From: an uncultured Allomuricauda sp.
Lineage (GTDB): Bacteria; Bacteroidota; Bacteroidia; Flavobacteriales; Flavobacteriaceae
DNA: 64,000 bases
Assembly (NCBI RefSeq): GCF_947501165.1
Contig: NZ_CANMUU010000001.1
Span: 124,001-188,000, forward strand
Reading direction: 5' to 3'
Below are positions 27,181 to 35,661 of the stretch, in pieces (positions within the stretch are counted from its first letter, which is position 1; every line of letters starts with the position of its first letter). Under the pieces are notes generated by a model. It had not been told where the DNA came from and made no database searches. It saw only the letters and a list, made by a program, of their open reading frames with translations. Position numbers and translations under genes: made by a program.

Positions 27181-27310
27181 AACGTTGTACAACAATGTGT
27201 ATAATTCATTGCTAGTTAAAGCCCTCTTACGAAAGTCCTCACGGACTTTCTATCTGTGATTTATTTGCTAACTTTAGTGCTTAAACCACGCAACGAAATC
27301 GTACACTAGA
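27181..27310 (+). repeat. attC-like imperfect palindrome downstream of the orphan gene
   Basis: A nested inverted repeat. The outer arms are GTGTATAATTCATTGC (27197-27212) and GCAACGAAATCGTACAC (27290-27306). The middle arms are GCTAGTTAAAGC (27211-27222) and GCTAACTTTAGTGC (27267-27280). The inner hairpin is GAAAGTCC-TCAC-GGACTTTC (27231-27250). It begins three bases after the stop codon with AACGTTGTACAACA. Size, nesting and position recall integron attC sites, but no integrase gene is in the window. Confidence 0.45.
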
Positions 27311-27430
27311 CCGGTCAGTGCTATCCCTTTTTTAAGAGTTTATATCTAACCACAACCAAATAGCATAGATATCCAAAAAGTCTAAAACCTTTTGGGGGCC
27401 CTTAAAGGAAAAAATACGTCAAATATCAAT

Positions 27431-27500
27431 TTCGTATGAACTTTTAAAGCAACTTCCAGACTATCTTTCCAGTGGGAATAGTAAAATGATTCCTTAAATT
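27431..27500 (-). pseudogene. Decayed remnant of an rfbD 3' end
   Basis: Minus-strand translation gives PHWKDSLEVALK, closely matching the C-terminus of the intact RfbD (PHWKDSLKVALT), and in the -1 frame just before it NHFTIP corresponds to FNLEIP. One base is missing at the proline codon, so the frame is broken. No start or catalytic region remains. At DNA level 27447-27477 aligns with 27896-27927 inside rfbD, with scattered substitutions. Confidence 0.6.
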
Positions 27501-27558
27501 CCAGATAAAGGGATTATAGGGTTTCCCTAAAGTTTAAGGCAACACTATCTAACTTTTG

Positions 27559-27693
27559 TTATTGCAATATTATGGGGGTATGGAGATTGATTATCATTTC
27601 TTCCGTATCCATAATAATATCGCAAAACTGATACGAAGTGTTTTGTTTGTCGAGCAATGCAAAACCGAAATACACTTTCTTCTTTTTCTTCAT
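27559..27693 (-). CDS. Possible small protein, 44 residues
   Basis: A short ORF starting MKKKKKVYFGFALLDKQ, basic at the N-terminus and otherwise mixed, ending in a hydrophobic stretch. ATG at 27691-27693 with an A-rich leader. A perfect -7-type box TACTTTTG lies at 27735-27742 on the same strand, with no TTG at the expected -33. No homology can be recognised; it may be spurious. Confidence 0.25.
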   Translation of the reverse strand: MKKKKKVYFGFALLDKQNTSYQFCDIIMDTEEMIINLHTPIILQ

Positions 27694-27870
27694 TTCTTTT
27701 AATTAAGTAGTTAATCATAGGTTTGATGGTGAATCAAAAGTAGGATCAACGTGAAAAGAAGAATTCTAAAAGTGGGTAAAAACCTTTTAAGTGTAGATGG
27801 AAATACAGTCTGGTTCGTTCAATGAACCGAAAGATAATGGCTTGAAAAGAGAAGTTTTTACCGTTTATCG

Positions 27871-28737
27871 TTAGTTTACCTTAGATTTTTCGGTCAAAGC
27901 GACTTTTAAACTATCCTTCCAGTGAGGAATTTCAAGATTGAAGGTTTTCTTGATTTTTCCTTTGTCCATAACACTGAACTTTGGTCGTTCAGCGGGGGTA
28001 GGATATTCTTCGGAACGAATGGGAGATAACTTTATCGGTACTTTTTCAAAATCAAAAATGGCCTTGGCAAAATCATACCAGCTGGCAACACCTTCATTGC
28101 TGTAATGATACACCCCATAGTCTATGCTATGTGCCTTTATTATTTTCAGCAGTACATTTGCCAAATCACGGGCGTAGGTGGGTGTACCTATTTGATCATA
28201 TACTACGGACAGCTCTTTTTTTTCATTTCCCAATCGGAGCATGGTCTTCATGAAGTTATGCCCAAATTCGGAATACAACCATGAGGTTCGTATGATGAAG
28301 TATTCATCCAGATTGTTGATAATAGCTCGTTCTCCTTTGAACTTGGTATCCCCATAAAACCCAATAGGTCTGGCAATGTCTTCCTCTACATAAGGTGTGT
28401 TTAAAAAACCATCAAAGACAAAATCCGTGGAAATATGGATGAGAACGGTCTTACTTTCATTGCAATTCAAAGCTAAGGTTCGGGCACCACTTACGTTGAT
28501 TTGATACGCCAAGTCTTTTTCAGATTCCGCCTTGTCCACATGGGTATAAGCGGCACAATTAATGCAATACGCGTAATTTGAAGAAAGCATTTCCTCACGA
28601 ACTGCTTCAAAATCAGTAATGTCCAACTCAGAAGAAGATTTAAATGTAAAATTTAACCCTTCAGTATGTTTTTTGGAGGCCATGGCCTTCAAAGTACTAC
28701 CTAACTGACCGGAAGCTCCGGTGACCAATATTTTCAT
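27871..28737 (-). CDS. rfbD: dTDP-4-dehydrorhamnose reductase
   Basis: A 288-residue extended SDR enzyme making dTDP-L-rhamnose from dTDP-4-keto-L-rhamnose with NAD(P)H. Nucleotide-binding loop GASGQLGSTL (about 7-16), STDFVFDG with the catalytic threonine region (about 104-111), and the active-site YGDTK (Tyr-xxx-Lys). Last gene of rfbBACD; 17 bases separate it from rfbC. Rhamnose goes to the polysaccharide built by the neighbouring locus. Confidence 0.95.
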   Translation of the reverse strand: MKILVTGASGQLGSTLKAMASKKHTEGLNFTFKSSSELDITDFEAVREEMLSSNYAYCINCAAYTHVDKAESEKDLAYQINVSGARTLALNCNESKTVLIHISTDFVFDGFLNTPYVEEDIARPIGFYGDTKFKGERAIINNLDEYFIIRTSWLYSEFGHNFMKTMLRLGNEKKELSVVYDQIGTPTYARDLANVLLKIIKAHSIDYGVYHYSNEGVASWYDFAKAIFDFEKVPIKLSPIRSEEYPTPAERPKFSVMDKGKIKKTFNLEIPHWKDSLKVALTEKSKVN

Positions 28738-28754
28738 AGGTTTTCTAAATCTAG

Positions 28755-29303
28755 TTAATGGGGAACTGCTTCTTTAAAAACAGGTAAAAGCTTGTCTTTT
28801 TCTGAAATAATCAAATCCTCTTCATCCAAAATCCAATCAATATTAAATGTAGGATCGTTGTATAAAATACCTCCTTCGGAAGCTGCATTATAATAATTGT
28901 CGCACTTATAGAAAAAAGTAGCTGTATCACTCAAAGTTACAAATCCGTGGGCACAACCCCTTGGAACATACATCTGTTTTTTGTTTTTTGAAGAAAGTAG
29001 TGTGGTAACTATCTTGCCAAAGGTTTTTGACTCCGGGCGAATATCCACTGCGACATCCAAAACTTCGCCATCCACCACACGAACCAATTTTGCTTGGGCA
29101 TGTTCTCCTTTTTGAAAGTGCAATCCACGCAGCACCCCTTTTGTTGAAAAGGACTCATTGTCCTGTACAAATTGAGATGTTATTCCCGTAAGTTGTTCAA
29201 ACTTGCTTTGGCTGAAGCTTTCAAAAAAGTATCCCCTTTTATCTTCAAATACTTTGGGTTCTATAATATAGCATCCTGCTATTTCTGTCTTCTGTACTTG
29301 CAT
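28755..29303 (-). CDS. rfbC: dTDP-4-dehydrorhamnose 3,5-epimerase
   Basis: A 182-residue cupin-type epimerase. Typical segments are RGYFFESFSQSKF, NESFSTKGVLRGLHFQKG (active-site His in LRGLHFQ, about 58-64), KLVRVVDGEVLDVAVDIR and PRGCAHGFVTLSD. It converts dTDP-4-keto-6-deoxyglucose into the L-rhamno form. Located between rfbA and rfbD with spacings of 4 and 17 bases. Full length. Confidence 0.95.
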   Translation of the reverse strand: MQVQKTEIAGCYIIEPKVFEDKRGYFFESFSQSKFEQLTGITSQFVQDNESFSTKGVLRGLHFQKGEHAQAKLVRVVDGEVLDVAVDIRPESKTFGKIVTTLLSSKNKKQMYVPRGCAHGFVTLSDTATFFYKCDNYYNAASEGGILYNDPTFNIDWILDEEDLIISEKDKLLPVFKEAVPH

Positions 29304-29307
29304 AGTA

Positions 29308-30168
29308 TTAGGTCAAAACTTCCAAAAGGCGGGTACTGTATCCGCTTTTGAGGAAAGGCTCCGTTAATGCTTTAAACTGGTTTTTGGTGATGAATCCCAT
29401 TTTATAGGCTGAAGATTCAATGGCTCCTATTTTAAGCCCTTGTCTTTCTTCAATGACCTGGACAAATTGGGATGCTTGCATTAGGGATTGAAACGTACCC
29501 GTATCCAACCACGCGGTTCCTCTATCCATTATGCTTACTTTAAGTTTTCCTCGCTTAAGGTACTCCCTATTCACATCGGTAATCTCCAATTCCCCTCGTG
29601 CGCTGGGTTTAATATTCTTAGCAATTTCCACTACATCATTGTCGTAAAAATAAATACCTGGAACAGCATAATTTGATTTAGGCTGCTTTGGTTTTTCCTC
29701 AATGGAAATAACATTCCCCTCATCATCAAAATCTACCACACCATACCGCTCTGGATCGTTTACATGATACGCATAAATAATTCCTCCGTCGGGATTGTTA
29801 TTGGATTGCAACAAGGTTTCCAATCCTGTTCCATAAAAGATGTTATCTCCCAAAATCAAGGCAACTTTATCATCTCCAATAAACTCCTCTCCAATGAGAA
29901 AAGCTTCGGCCAATCCGTTGGGTTCTTCTTGAACGGCATACTCAAATCGACATCCATATTTTCTTCCATCACCCAACAAGCGTTCAAAAAGAGGCAAGTC
30001 GTGCGGAGTTGATATAATCAATATTTCCCATATCCCGGATTCTATCAATGTGGACAATGGGTAATAAATCATGGGTTTGTCGTACACAGGGACCAACTGC
30101 TTGCTTACCGCCAAAGTAATGGGGTGCAATCTGGTTCCCGAACCTCCTGCCAATATTATTCCTTTCAT
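29308..30168 (-). CDS. rfbA: Glucose-1-phosphate thymidylyltransferase
   Basis: A 286-residue nucleotidyltransferase. The N-terminal [18 protein letters not shown] (about 8-25) is the dTTP-binding and catalytic motif, [10 protein letters not shown] (about 105-114) has the metal-binding aspartate, and [18 protein letters not shown] binds the sugar. Produces dTDP-glucose, the entry to rhamnose synthesis. Second gene of the rfb operon, 27 bases after rfbB. Confidence 0.96.
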   Translation of the reverse strand: MKGIILAGGSGTRLHPITLAVSKQLVPVYDKPMIYYPLSTLIESGIWEILIISTPHDLPLFERLLGDGRKYGCRFEYAVQEEPNGLAEAFLIGEEFIGDDKVALILGDNIFYGTGLETLLQSNNNPDGGIIYAYHVNDPERYGVVDFDDEGNVISIEEKPKQPKSNYAVPGIYFYDNDVVEIAKNIKPSARGELEITDVNREYLKRGKLKVSIMDRGTAWLDTGTFQSLMQASQFVQVIEERQGLKIGAIESSAYKMGFITKNQFKALTEPFLKSGYSTRLLEVLT

Positions 30169-30195
30169 TTTTTGCTTATTTCTTTGTTATGGTTT

Positions 30196-31233
30196 TTAAG
30201 CCAAACTTTTTGTGTCTTTTTTGATGAACCTTTCCAAGTACCAATCTATGGTTTTCTCTATTCCTGTTTCAAAATTCTCGTCTGCTTCCCATCCCAATTC
30301 ATCCTCAATTTTTGAGGCATCAATGGCATATCTGAAATCATGCCCTGCTCTATCCTTTACAAAGGAAATTGATTCCTTATACGAAGAACCATTGGGCTTT
30401 GGGTGTTTCTTATCCAAAATCTCACAGACGGTTTGAGCTATATAAACATTGTTTCGCTCATTCCTTCCGCCAATGTTATAGGTCTCTCCAGAAACTCCTT
30501 TTTCATAGGCCAAAGCAATGCCCTTACAATGGTCTAGAACGTAAAGCCAGTCGCGAATATTGGAACCATCTCCATAAATTGGGATAGATTCTCCGGCCAG
30601 TGCCTTTCTGATAATGGTGGGTATCAATTTTTCATCATGCTGTTTTGGACCATAGTTGTTGGAACAATTGGTGGTCACCACATTCATACCATAAGTATGA
30701 TGATAACTGCGCACAATAAAATCTGATGAAGCTTTTGAAGCGCTATAGGGGCTGTTCGGTGCATAAGGTGTAGTCTCATGGAACAGTCCTTCTTTGCCCA
30801 AAGTTCCATAGACCTCATCTGTGGAAACATGATGGAATCTCGAATTCTTGTAAGCTTCTTTGTAAACTCCTGGACCAACCATCCAATGCTTTTTGGCAAC
30901 ATCAATCAAATTGAATGTACCAATGATGTTGGTCTGCATAAAAGCGTCAGGATTCGTAATAGAGTTATCTACATGAGATTCTGCGGCGAAGTGAATGACG
31001 GCCTTGATATCATACCGTTCAAATAGTTTCTCCACTAATTTTCTATCACAAATATCACCTTTAATAAAGGTATATCGGGAGTGCCCCTCAATTTCCTTAA
31101 GGTTTTCAAGATTTCCGGCATAGGTGAGCGCATCTATGTTTATGATATGATCATCGGGCCGTGTATTCAAATAATAGGGAACAAAATTGGAACCTATAAA
31201 ACCAGCTCCTCCCGTTACCAAAATATTTGCCAT
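30196..31233 (-). CDS. rfbB: dTDP-glucose 4,6-dehydratase
   Basis: A 345-residue extended SDR. GGAGFIGSNF binds NAD (about 8-17), HVSTDEVYG supplies the catalytic Thr-Asp-Glu (about 133-141), and YSASKASSD the Tyr-xxx-Lys pair. First gene of the rfbBACD operon. Its upstream region has the direct-repeat promoter shared with the EPS and H-NOX operons (31261-31322), so rhamnose supply is probably co-regulated with polysaccharide assembly. Confidence 0.96.
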   Translation of the reverse strand: MANILVTGGAGFIGSNFVPYYLNTRPDDHIINIDALTYAGNLENLKEIEGHSRYTFIKGDICDRKLVEKLFERYDIKAVIHFAAESHVDNSITNPDAFMQTNIIGTFNLIDVAKKHWMVGPGVYKEAYKNSRFHHVSTDEVYGTLGKEGLFHETTPYAPNSPYSASKASSDFIVRSYHHTYGMNVVTTNCSNNYGPKQHDEKLIPTIIRKALAGESIPIYGDGSNIRDWLYVLDHCKGIALAYEKGVSGETYNIGGRNERNNVYIAQTVCEILDKKHPKPNGSSYKESISFVKDRAGHDFRYAIDASKIEDELGWEADENFETGIEKTIDWYLERFIKKDTKSLA

Positions 31234-31260
31234 TATTTAGACTTTATATTACTTACTTTG

Positions 31261-31322
31261 TAAATATAATCCTACTTTTTACTGTCACTCAATTATTGTT
31301 GTGAATGCCTGTTTTTTGTTGG
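31261..31322 (-). promoter_or_regulatory. Direct-repeat (putative LytTR) promoter of rfbBACD
   Basis: On the minus strand the proximal half-site ACAACA (31297-31302) lies 28 bp before the -7 element TATATTTA (starting 31268). A weaker distal copy CCAACA (31317-31322) lies 20 bp further up. The block GTAGGATTATATTTACAAA at 31257-31275 is identical, but for one base, to that of the LruC promoter. The start codon is at 31233. Confidence 0.55.
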
Positions 31323-31369
31323 TAGAACACCTTGAAGATAGGTTTAATGGGTAAACCCGCCAACTTTAT

Positions 31370-31398
31370 TAACCTTTCCAATATCAGAGTAAAGGTTA
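31370..31398 (+). promoter_or_regulatory. Long dyad upstream of the hybrid kinase
   Basis: Perfect 8-base inverted repeat TAACCTTT / AAAGGTTA separated by 13 bases, ending 57 bases before the kinase start codon. A TACTTTAG box follows at 31426-31433. It has no T-run, so an operator is more likely than a terminator. The binding protein is unknown. Confidence 0.4.
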
Positions 31399-31454
31399 AT
31401 TCTTATGTAAAAGAAAACTTTTTCCTACTTTAGTGTAGCACCTTTAATAGTTAT

Positions 31455-32594
31455 ATGGATTCTGAAAATCCCAAAAAACCCTATATCCTAGCCGTAGATG
31501 ACGAGCAACTTAACTTGGAATTGCTCAGATTCATACTGGAACGAAATCAATATGAATTTGTTGGTACCAGTGATGATGATTACTTTTTTGAACTTCTAAA
31601 GGAACGTAAGCCTGACCTTATTTTATTGGATGTCATTATGCCCAGAATTGAAGGTTTTGAGTTATGCGAAAAAATCAAGGAATTTAAAGAATATCGTAAC
31701 ATCCCGATTATTTTCCTTACAGGTAAGGTTAACGTAAAAGACAAGGTGAAAGGTTTTGAAGTAGGAGGTGTGGATTATGTGACCAAACCCTTTAACGAGC
31801 AGGAGCTCATTGCCCGTATACGAACACATATTGAATTGATGCGGGCTCGGAAAAAAATTGAGGAGCAGGCCCAAAATCTTCAGCAATCCAATGACCTAAA
31901 GGACCGAATGTTTTCCATTATTGGGCATGATCTACGTTCTCCATTGAGTGCAGCTAAGCTTAAGATGGATTTCATTATGCGAGGAATTATTGACCCAAAA
32001 GGCGATGCTTTTTTGGATGAAACCGTTTTTGGGCTTTTAAAAACCATGGATGAAGCCCTCAATCTTCTCCAAAATTTATTGGGCTGGGCCAAATCTGAAA
32101 GTGATCAAATTCAAATGATTCCAGAGAAACTTGATGTGCATGATTTGGTGGAACAAACACTTAGGCTTTTAAAACTAGGCAGCGAACACAAGAAAATAGA
32201 GCTTTCCAATAATGTTCCAGAAGGTACTTTTGCCTTTGCTGACAACAATATGATAAAAACGGTTTTGCGCAACCTATTATCCAACGCTATTAAATTTACT
32301 CCAGTTGAAGGAGCTATCCGTATCAATTCAAGATTGGAAAACGATAGTGTAGTCTTAGAAGTTCAAGACAACGGTAATGGGATTTCCAAAGAGGACATTC
32401 AAAAGATTCTAAACCCTAACGAACACTTTAGCAAATTAGGTACCGAAAAGGAACCTGGTACAGGTTTGGGGTTGGTGCTATGTCAGAGCTTTGTCCATAA
32501 AAATAGAGGTGATTTAAAAATCAAAAGTGATGTGGGCAAGGGAAGTACCTTTTATTTTGATATCCCACTTTATACCGAAACGGAGATGGCCTAA
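31455..32594 (+). CDS. Receiver-first histidine kinase (cytosolic)
   Basis: A 379-residue protein with an N-terminal receiver domain (about 8-125, acceptor D59, K111), a short coiled coil, a HisKA domain with H158 in IIGHDLRSPLSAAK, and a HATPase domain (N box NLLSNAIKF, G1 DNGNGIS, G2 GTGLGLVLCQ). No membrane segment. This order is typical of kinases that take input by phosphotransfer, so it may sit downstream of another kinase. It is divergent from the rfb operon and its 3' end overlaps the convergent glycosyltransferase by 4 bases. Confidence 0.9.
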   Translation: MDSENPKKPYILAVDDEQLNLELLRFILERNQYEFVGTSDDDYFFELLKERKPDLILLDVIMPRIEGFELCEKIKEFKEYRNIPIIFLTGKVNVKDKVKGFEVGGVDYVTKPFNEQELIARIRTHIELMRARKKIEEQAQNLQQSNDLKDRMFSIIGHDLRSPLSAAKLKMDFIMRGIIDPKGDAFLDETVFGLLKTMDEALNLLQNLLGWAKSESDQIQMIPEKLDVHDLVEQTLRLLKLGSEHKKIELSNNVPEGTFAFADNNMIKTVLRNLLSNAIKFTPVEGAIRINSRLENDSVVLEVQDNGNGISKEDIQKILNPNEHFSKLGTEKEPGTGLGLVLCQSFVHKNRGDLKIKSDVGKGSTFYFDIPLYTETEMA

Positions 32595-33802
32595 CTTATA
32601 GCTTGTGGGTTTACTTCTCCCCTTTTGGCCCTTTCCCAATTCACAGATTGGTTTCCCTTTATATATCTTCCAAAACCTAAGTAAACGGATAGGTTCATGA
32701 TGAAAAAATAGTAAGGAATAAATAAAACCTTCAATCGAATCTGTCTGTTTTCCAAAAACCAGCCTACCAAGGCCGCAATATAGAAAGCCACTTGGCACCA
32801 AAATAGAAAACTGTAGATTCCAAAGTCAAAAAGGCCTTCATTTTTTGCTAAAACGAAATTGGCAGGAATTATTAATAAAAGAAGCAGAGGTGTCAATGTC
32901 CATCGTAACACACGATGTGAAATATACTGAAATGATAGCGTGCCATATTTGAAGAAGTTCAAAAGGGACCTCAATCTAATTACCGATTGGATTCCCCCTG
33001 CGGAAATTCTTATTTTCCTTTTTAGTTCTTCCTTCACATCTTCAGAAGCGGATTCAATGGCATAGGCTTCGGGATTATATTGAATGGTATGTCCTTTCAT
33101 GGCCACTCGAAGTGAAATCATAAAATCATCTAACAATGTATCCCGTTCTACTTCTTGCCAAAGTTTGGTTCTTATAGCAAAAAGTTCACCCGCAGCACCG
33201 ACAACAGAATATAATTCTGCATCCCATTTTTTAAGTTGAGATTCATATTTCCAGTACAATCCCTCGCCAGCTCCAGCAGCACTGTCCACATCTTTGGAAT
33301 AAATGCGTTTCTCCCCCGAAACACATCCCACCTTTGGATTTCTGAACAGTTTAACAATTTCCTGAATAGAATTTTTACCTAAATCGGTATTTGCATCTGA
33401 AAAAATGACAATCGGGGTGTTCACAAAAGTCATCCCTCTATTCATTGCTGCTATTTTTCCTGCACGCTCATCAGAATGATACACCTGTACGCCGGCATAT
33501 TTTCTCAATAAATCTGGAGTGCCATCATTAGAGCCATCCGTCACCCAAATTTGAGTCACTTTCTCTTCAGGATAATCCAAACTTCTTGAATTTTGAACCT
33601 TTCGCTCCAAAAAATCCTTTTCATTATAGGCACTTACAAATAGTGTCACTTCGGGTTCATACGCTTCATTTCCAGAGAAGGGTTTTCCAAGACCTAGTAA
33701 CCTTCTTAGTTTTATAATACCAAATAGTAAAATACCATAGCCCAAATACGAATAGAAAATTATAAATAAGGCAATCCAAAAAAAGTATGCTAAAAACTCC
33801 AT
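32591..33802 (-). CDS. Membrane glycosyltransferase, GT2 family
   Basis: A 403-residue membrane GT2 enzyme. An N-terminal helix (about 5-28) precedes the catalytic domain with SAYNEKDFLERKV, WVTDGSNDGT (nucleotide binding), FSDANTD (DxD-like metal motif) and DDFMISLRV (catalytic base region). Three or four C-terminal helices follow (about 295-385). The architecture resembles processive or cellulose-synthase-like transferases. Last gene of the operon running from the LruC gene, 15 bases after the acyltransferase. Sugar and linkage unknown. Confidence 0.88.
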   Translation of the reverse strand: MEFLAYFFWIALFIIFYSYLGYGILLFGIIKLRRLLGLGKPFSGNEAYEPEVTLFVSAYNEKDFLERKVQNSRSLDYPEEKVTQIWVTDGSNDGTPDLLRKYAGVQVYHSDERAGKIAAMNRGMTFVNTPIVIFSDANTDLGKNSIQEIVKLFRNPKVGCVSGEKRIYSKDVDSAAGAGEGLYWKYESQLKKWDAELYSVVGAAGELFAIRTKLWQEVERDTLLDDFMISLRVAMKGHTIQYNPEAYAIESASEDVKEELKRKIRISAGGIQSVIRLRSLLNFFKYGTLSFQYISHRVLRWTLTPLLLLLIIPANFVLAKNEGLFDFGIYSFLFWCQVAFYIAALVGWFLENRQIRLKVLFIPYYFFIMNLSVYLGFGRYIKGNQSVNWERAKRGEVNPQAIS

Positions 33803-33817
33803 GTAAAATTAATTATC

Positions 33818-34456
33818 CTAAACGGCCACTAAATTCTTTTTAATCACTCTTTCCCATTCCCCGGAATCGGGATTATAGGTTTTTACCACGCGTGCCGGAT
33901 TTCCGACCACTACGGAATAGGGTGGCACATCCTTGGTAACCACACTTCCTCCTGCAACAATGCTGTGCTTGCCAATAGTTACCCCAGCTACCACTACGGT
34001 ATTGGCACCAATCCACGTTTCATCTTCCACAACAATAGGTGCAGTAGATACGCCTTGGGCGTGAATGGGCTTGGATACATCCTCATAATTATGATTCAAT
34101 CCAGATAGAACAATATTTTGCGCCAAACGCACATCATTACCTATGGTAACTGGTCCAATCAATGTATTTCCTAATCCTATTCTGGTTCTATCCCCAATTT
34201 TCACAGCTCCCACCCCATTATTTATGGTGGCAAAATCCTCTATGGTAGAGTCTGTTCCCAATTCAAAGGTGCTCCATGGCAAAACATCCATTCGGGTTCG
34301 GCGACAGATGGTAGCTCCTCTTCCTTTTTTGTGATAAAATGGATTCAGAAACCACTTGACCCATCTTCGAGGTTTAGCTTGATTTTTAGGTACAATAAGC
34401 CAATAGGTAAATGACTTAATCCTTTGATTCTCTTTGATTTTATTGACCAATCCCAT
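33818..34456 (-). CDS. Left-handed beta-helix acyltransferase (WcaF-like)
   Basis: A 212-residue hexapeptide-repeat protein. Repeats run from about 60 to 185 (for example IGDRTRIGLGNTLIGPVTIG and IGANTVVVAGVTIGKHSIVA). The catalytic histidine is probably in GLNHNYEDV. Such trimeric enzymes O-acetylate sugars on polysaccharides using acetyl-CoA. Within the glycosyltransferase operon it probably decorates the repeat unit. Spacing of 11 bases to the upstream transferase gene. Confidence 0.87.
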   Translation of the reverse strand: MGLVNKIKENQRIKSFTYWLIVPKNQAKPRRWVKWFLNPFYHKKGRGATICRRTRMDVLPWSTFELGTDSTIEDFATINNGVGAVKIGDRTRIGLGNTLIGPVTIGNDVRLAQNIVLSGLNHNYEDVSKPIHAQGVSTAPIVVEDETWIGANTVVVAGVTIGKHSIVAGGSVVTKDVPPYSVVVGNPARVVKTYNPDSGEWERVIKKNLVAV

Positions 34457-34467
34457 GTGTTTTGGTT

Positions 34468-35661
34468 TTAAGCTGATTTCTTAATGGCCTCATAGATGGC
34501 CTTCACATTATTCTCCCAAGTATGGCTCTTCGCAAAAGTGATTCGTGCCTGAATCCGTTCCGAAGAATTTTCATCCAGTGCTTTTTGAGCTAATTTCAAA
34601 TAGTCCTCCTTCGTATCTGCTAGGTAAACATGTTCTTGAAACATCTCCATAGCCTTGGTTTTGGTAGCTAAGGTGGGTTTCCCCATGGCCAAGTATTCAT
34701 CAATTTTTCTTGGGTAGTTTCCAATGGTCCAATCATTTACCACTTGAGGGTTCATCGCAACATCAAATCCTTTCACGTAAGCGGGTAATTGAGAAGCATC
34801 TTTCCTGCCCAAAAAGAAAACATTGTCCAATTCATGGAGTTTGGAATTTCTAAAGTCATCATCCTCTGGGCCAACCAGCACAATGCTCCATTCCTTTTTA
34901 GCGTGGGCAATGTGTTCCAATAAATCTAAATCAAGCCGCATGCTGGTTAAATATCCTACGTACCCTAAAATAGGTCGTGGAATTCCATCAAATTCGTGAG
35001 GGATTTCAATTTCATTTTCTTCATCATTGAACAAGGAAACATCGCAACCTTGTCCTACCATATAGCTATTCCTATTATGTTCTAGCCCATACTCCGTGTA
35101 GAGGGTTGAGTTGTTGACTACAGCATCCGCTTTTTTTATGATTTGAGGTTCGATGCGCTCACCATGCTTCTGCCAATAGGGTACTTTAATTAGGTAATCC
35201 CTCATGTAATAGGTATAACTTTCCGGGTTCAAAAACTCTTGAAGATGCAATCCCTGAAACATGGAGCTGTCGTTAAATATGAGGATATCCTTGAACTCAA
35301 GTTCTTGCATGGCTTCCTTTATATCCCTGGCAAAAATTTTGGAATTTCTCCTGTTCAGTATTTTGAATAATCCATGAAAGGGTATCCAATTGATGGATTC
35401 GGTCATGGACTTTGGATATAAGTTCCAAAGGTTGTCCTCAATCTCAACCAAACCCTTTTCCTCTCCATTTTTTATGCGAAGTCTTTTTCGGATTTTTTCT
35501 GATTCCCTTTCTCTTTTAAGTGTTGCCCTATCCAAAGGCGGATTTACATACAACACGCGATTGTGCTTTGCAAACTCGAGTGCAATGTTCTTACAGTTAC
35601 TACCAATTTCAATATCCCAAGCCTGAATCCCAACAACTACAATATCTCTGCCCTTGATCAT
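34468..35661 (-). CDS. Glycosyltransferase, GT4-like (GT-B fold)
   Basis: A 397-residue cytosolic glycosyltransferase. The N-terminal domain begins RDIVVVGIQAWDIEIGSNCK; the C-terminal donor-binding domain holds GYVGYLTSMRLD, FFLGRKDASQLPAYVKGFDV and RKIDEYLAMGKPTLAT, the E-x7-E-like segment of GT4 enzymes. It overlaps the upstream transferase gene by 4 bases (coupled translation). Part of the EPS repeat-unit assembly line; specificity unknown. Confidence 0.85.
   Translation of the reverse strand: MIKGRDIVVVGIQAWDIEIGSNCKNIALEFAKHNRVLYVNPPLDRATLKRERESEKIRKRLRIKNGEEKGLVEIEDNLWNLYPKSMTESINWIPFHGLFKILNRRNSKIFARDIKEAMQELEFKDILIFNDSSMFQGLHLQEFLNPESYTYYMRDYLIKVPYWQKHGERIEPQIIKKADAVVNNSTLYTEYGLEHNRNSYMVGQGCDVSLFNDEENEIEIPHEFDGIPRPILGYVGYLTSMRLDLDLLEHIAHAKKEWSIVLVGPEDDDFRNSKLHELDNVFFLGRKDASQLPAYVKGFDVAMNPQVVNDWTIGNYPRKIDEYLAMGKPTLATKTKAMEMFQEHVYLADTKEDYLKLAQKALDENSSERIQARITFAKSHTWENNVKAIYEAIKKSA

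Larger units (their letters stand above)
27178..27870. other. Longest intergenic region: palindrome, rfbD remnant, possible small ORF
   Basis: 693 bases without a confident gene. From left to right it holds the attC-like palindrome (27181-27310), about 115 bases with nothing recognised, a decayed rfbD 3' fragment (27431-27500), a 44-codon minus-strand ORF (27559-27693) with a TACTTTTG box upstream, and about 130 AT-rich bases before the rfbD stop codon. It looks like a former insertion or recombination site at the edge of the polysaccharide locus. Confidence 0.6.

Noticed and set aside
27735..27776. LytTR-type promoter in front of the 44-codon ORF
   Set aside because: The -7 box is good but no ACAACA occurs 28 bp upstream.
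32591..32594. Overlap of the receiver-first kinase with the convergent glycosyltransferase as a sign of frameshift
   Set aside because: Both proteins keep normal C-termini; a 4-base tail-to-tail overlap is ordinary.
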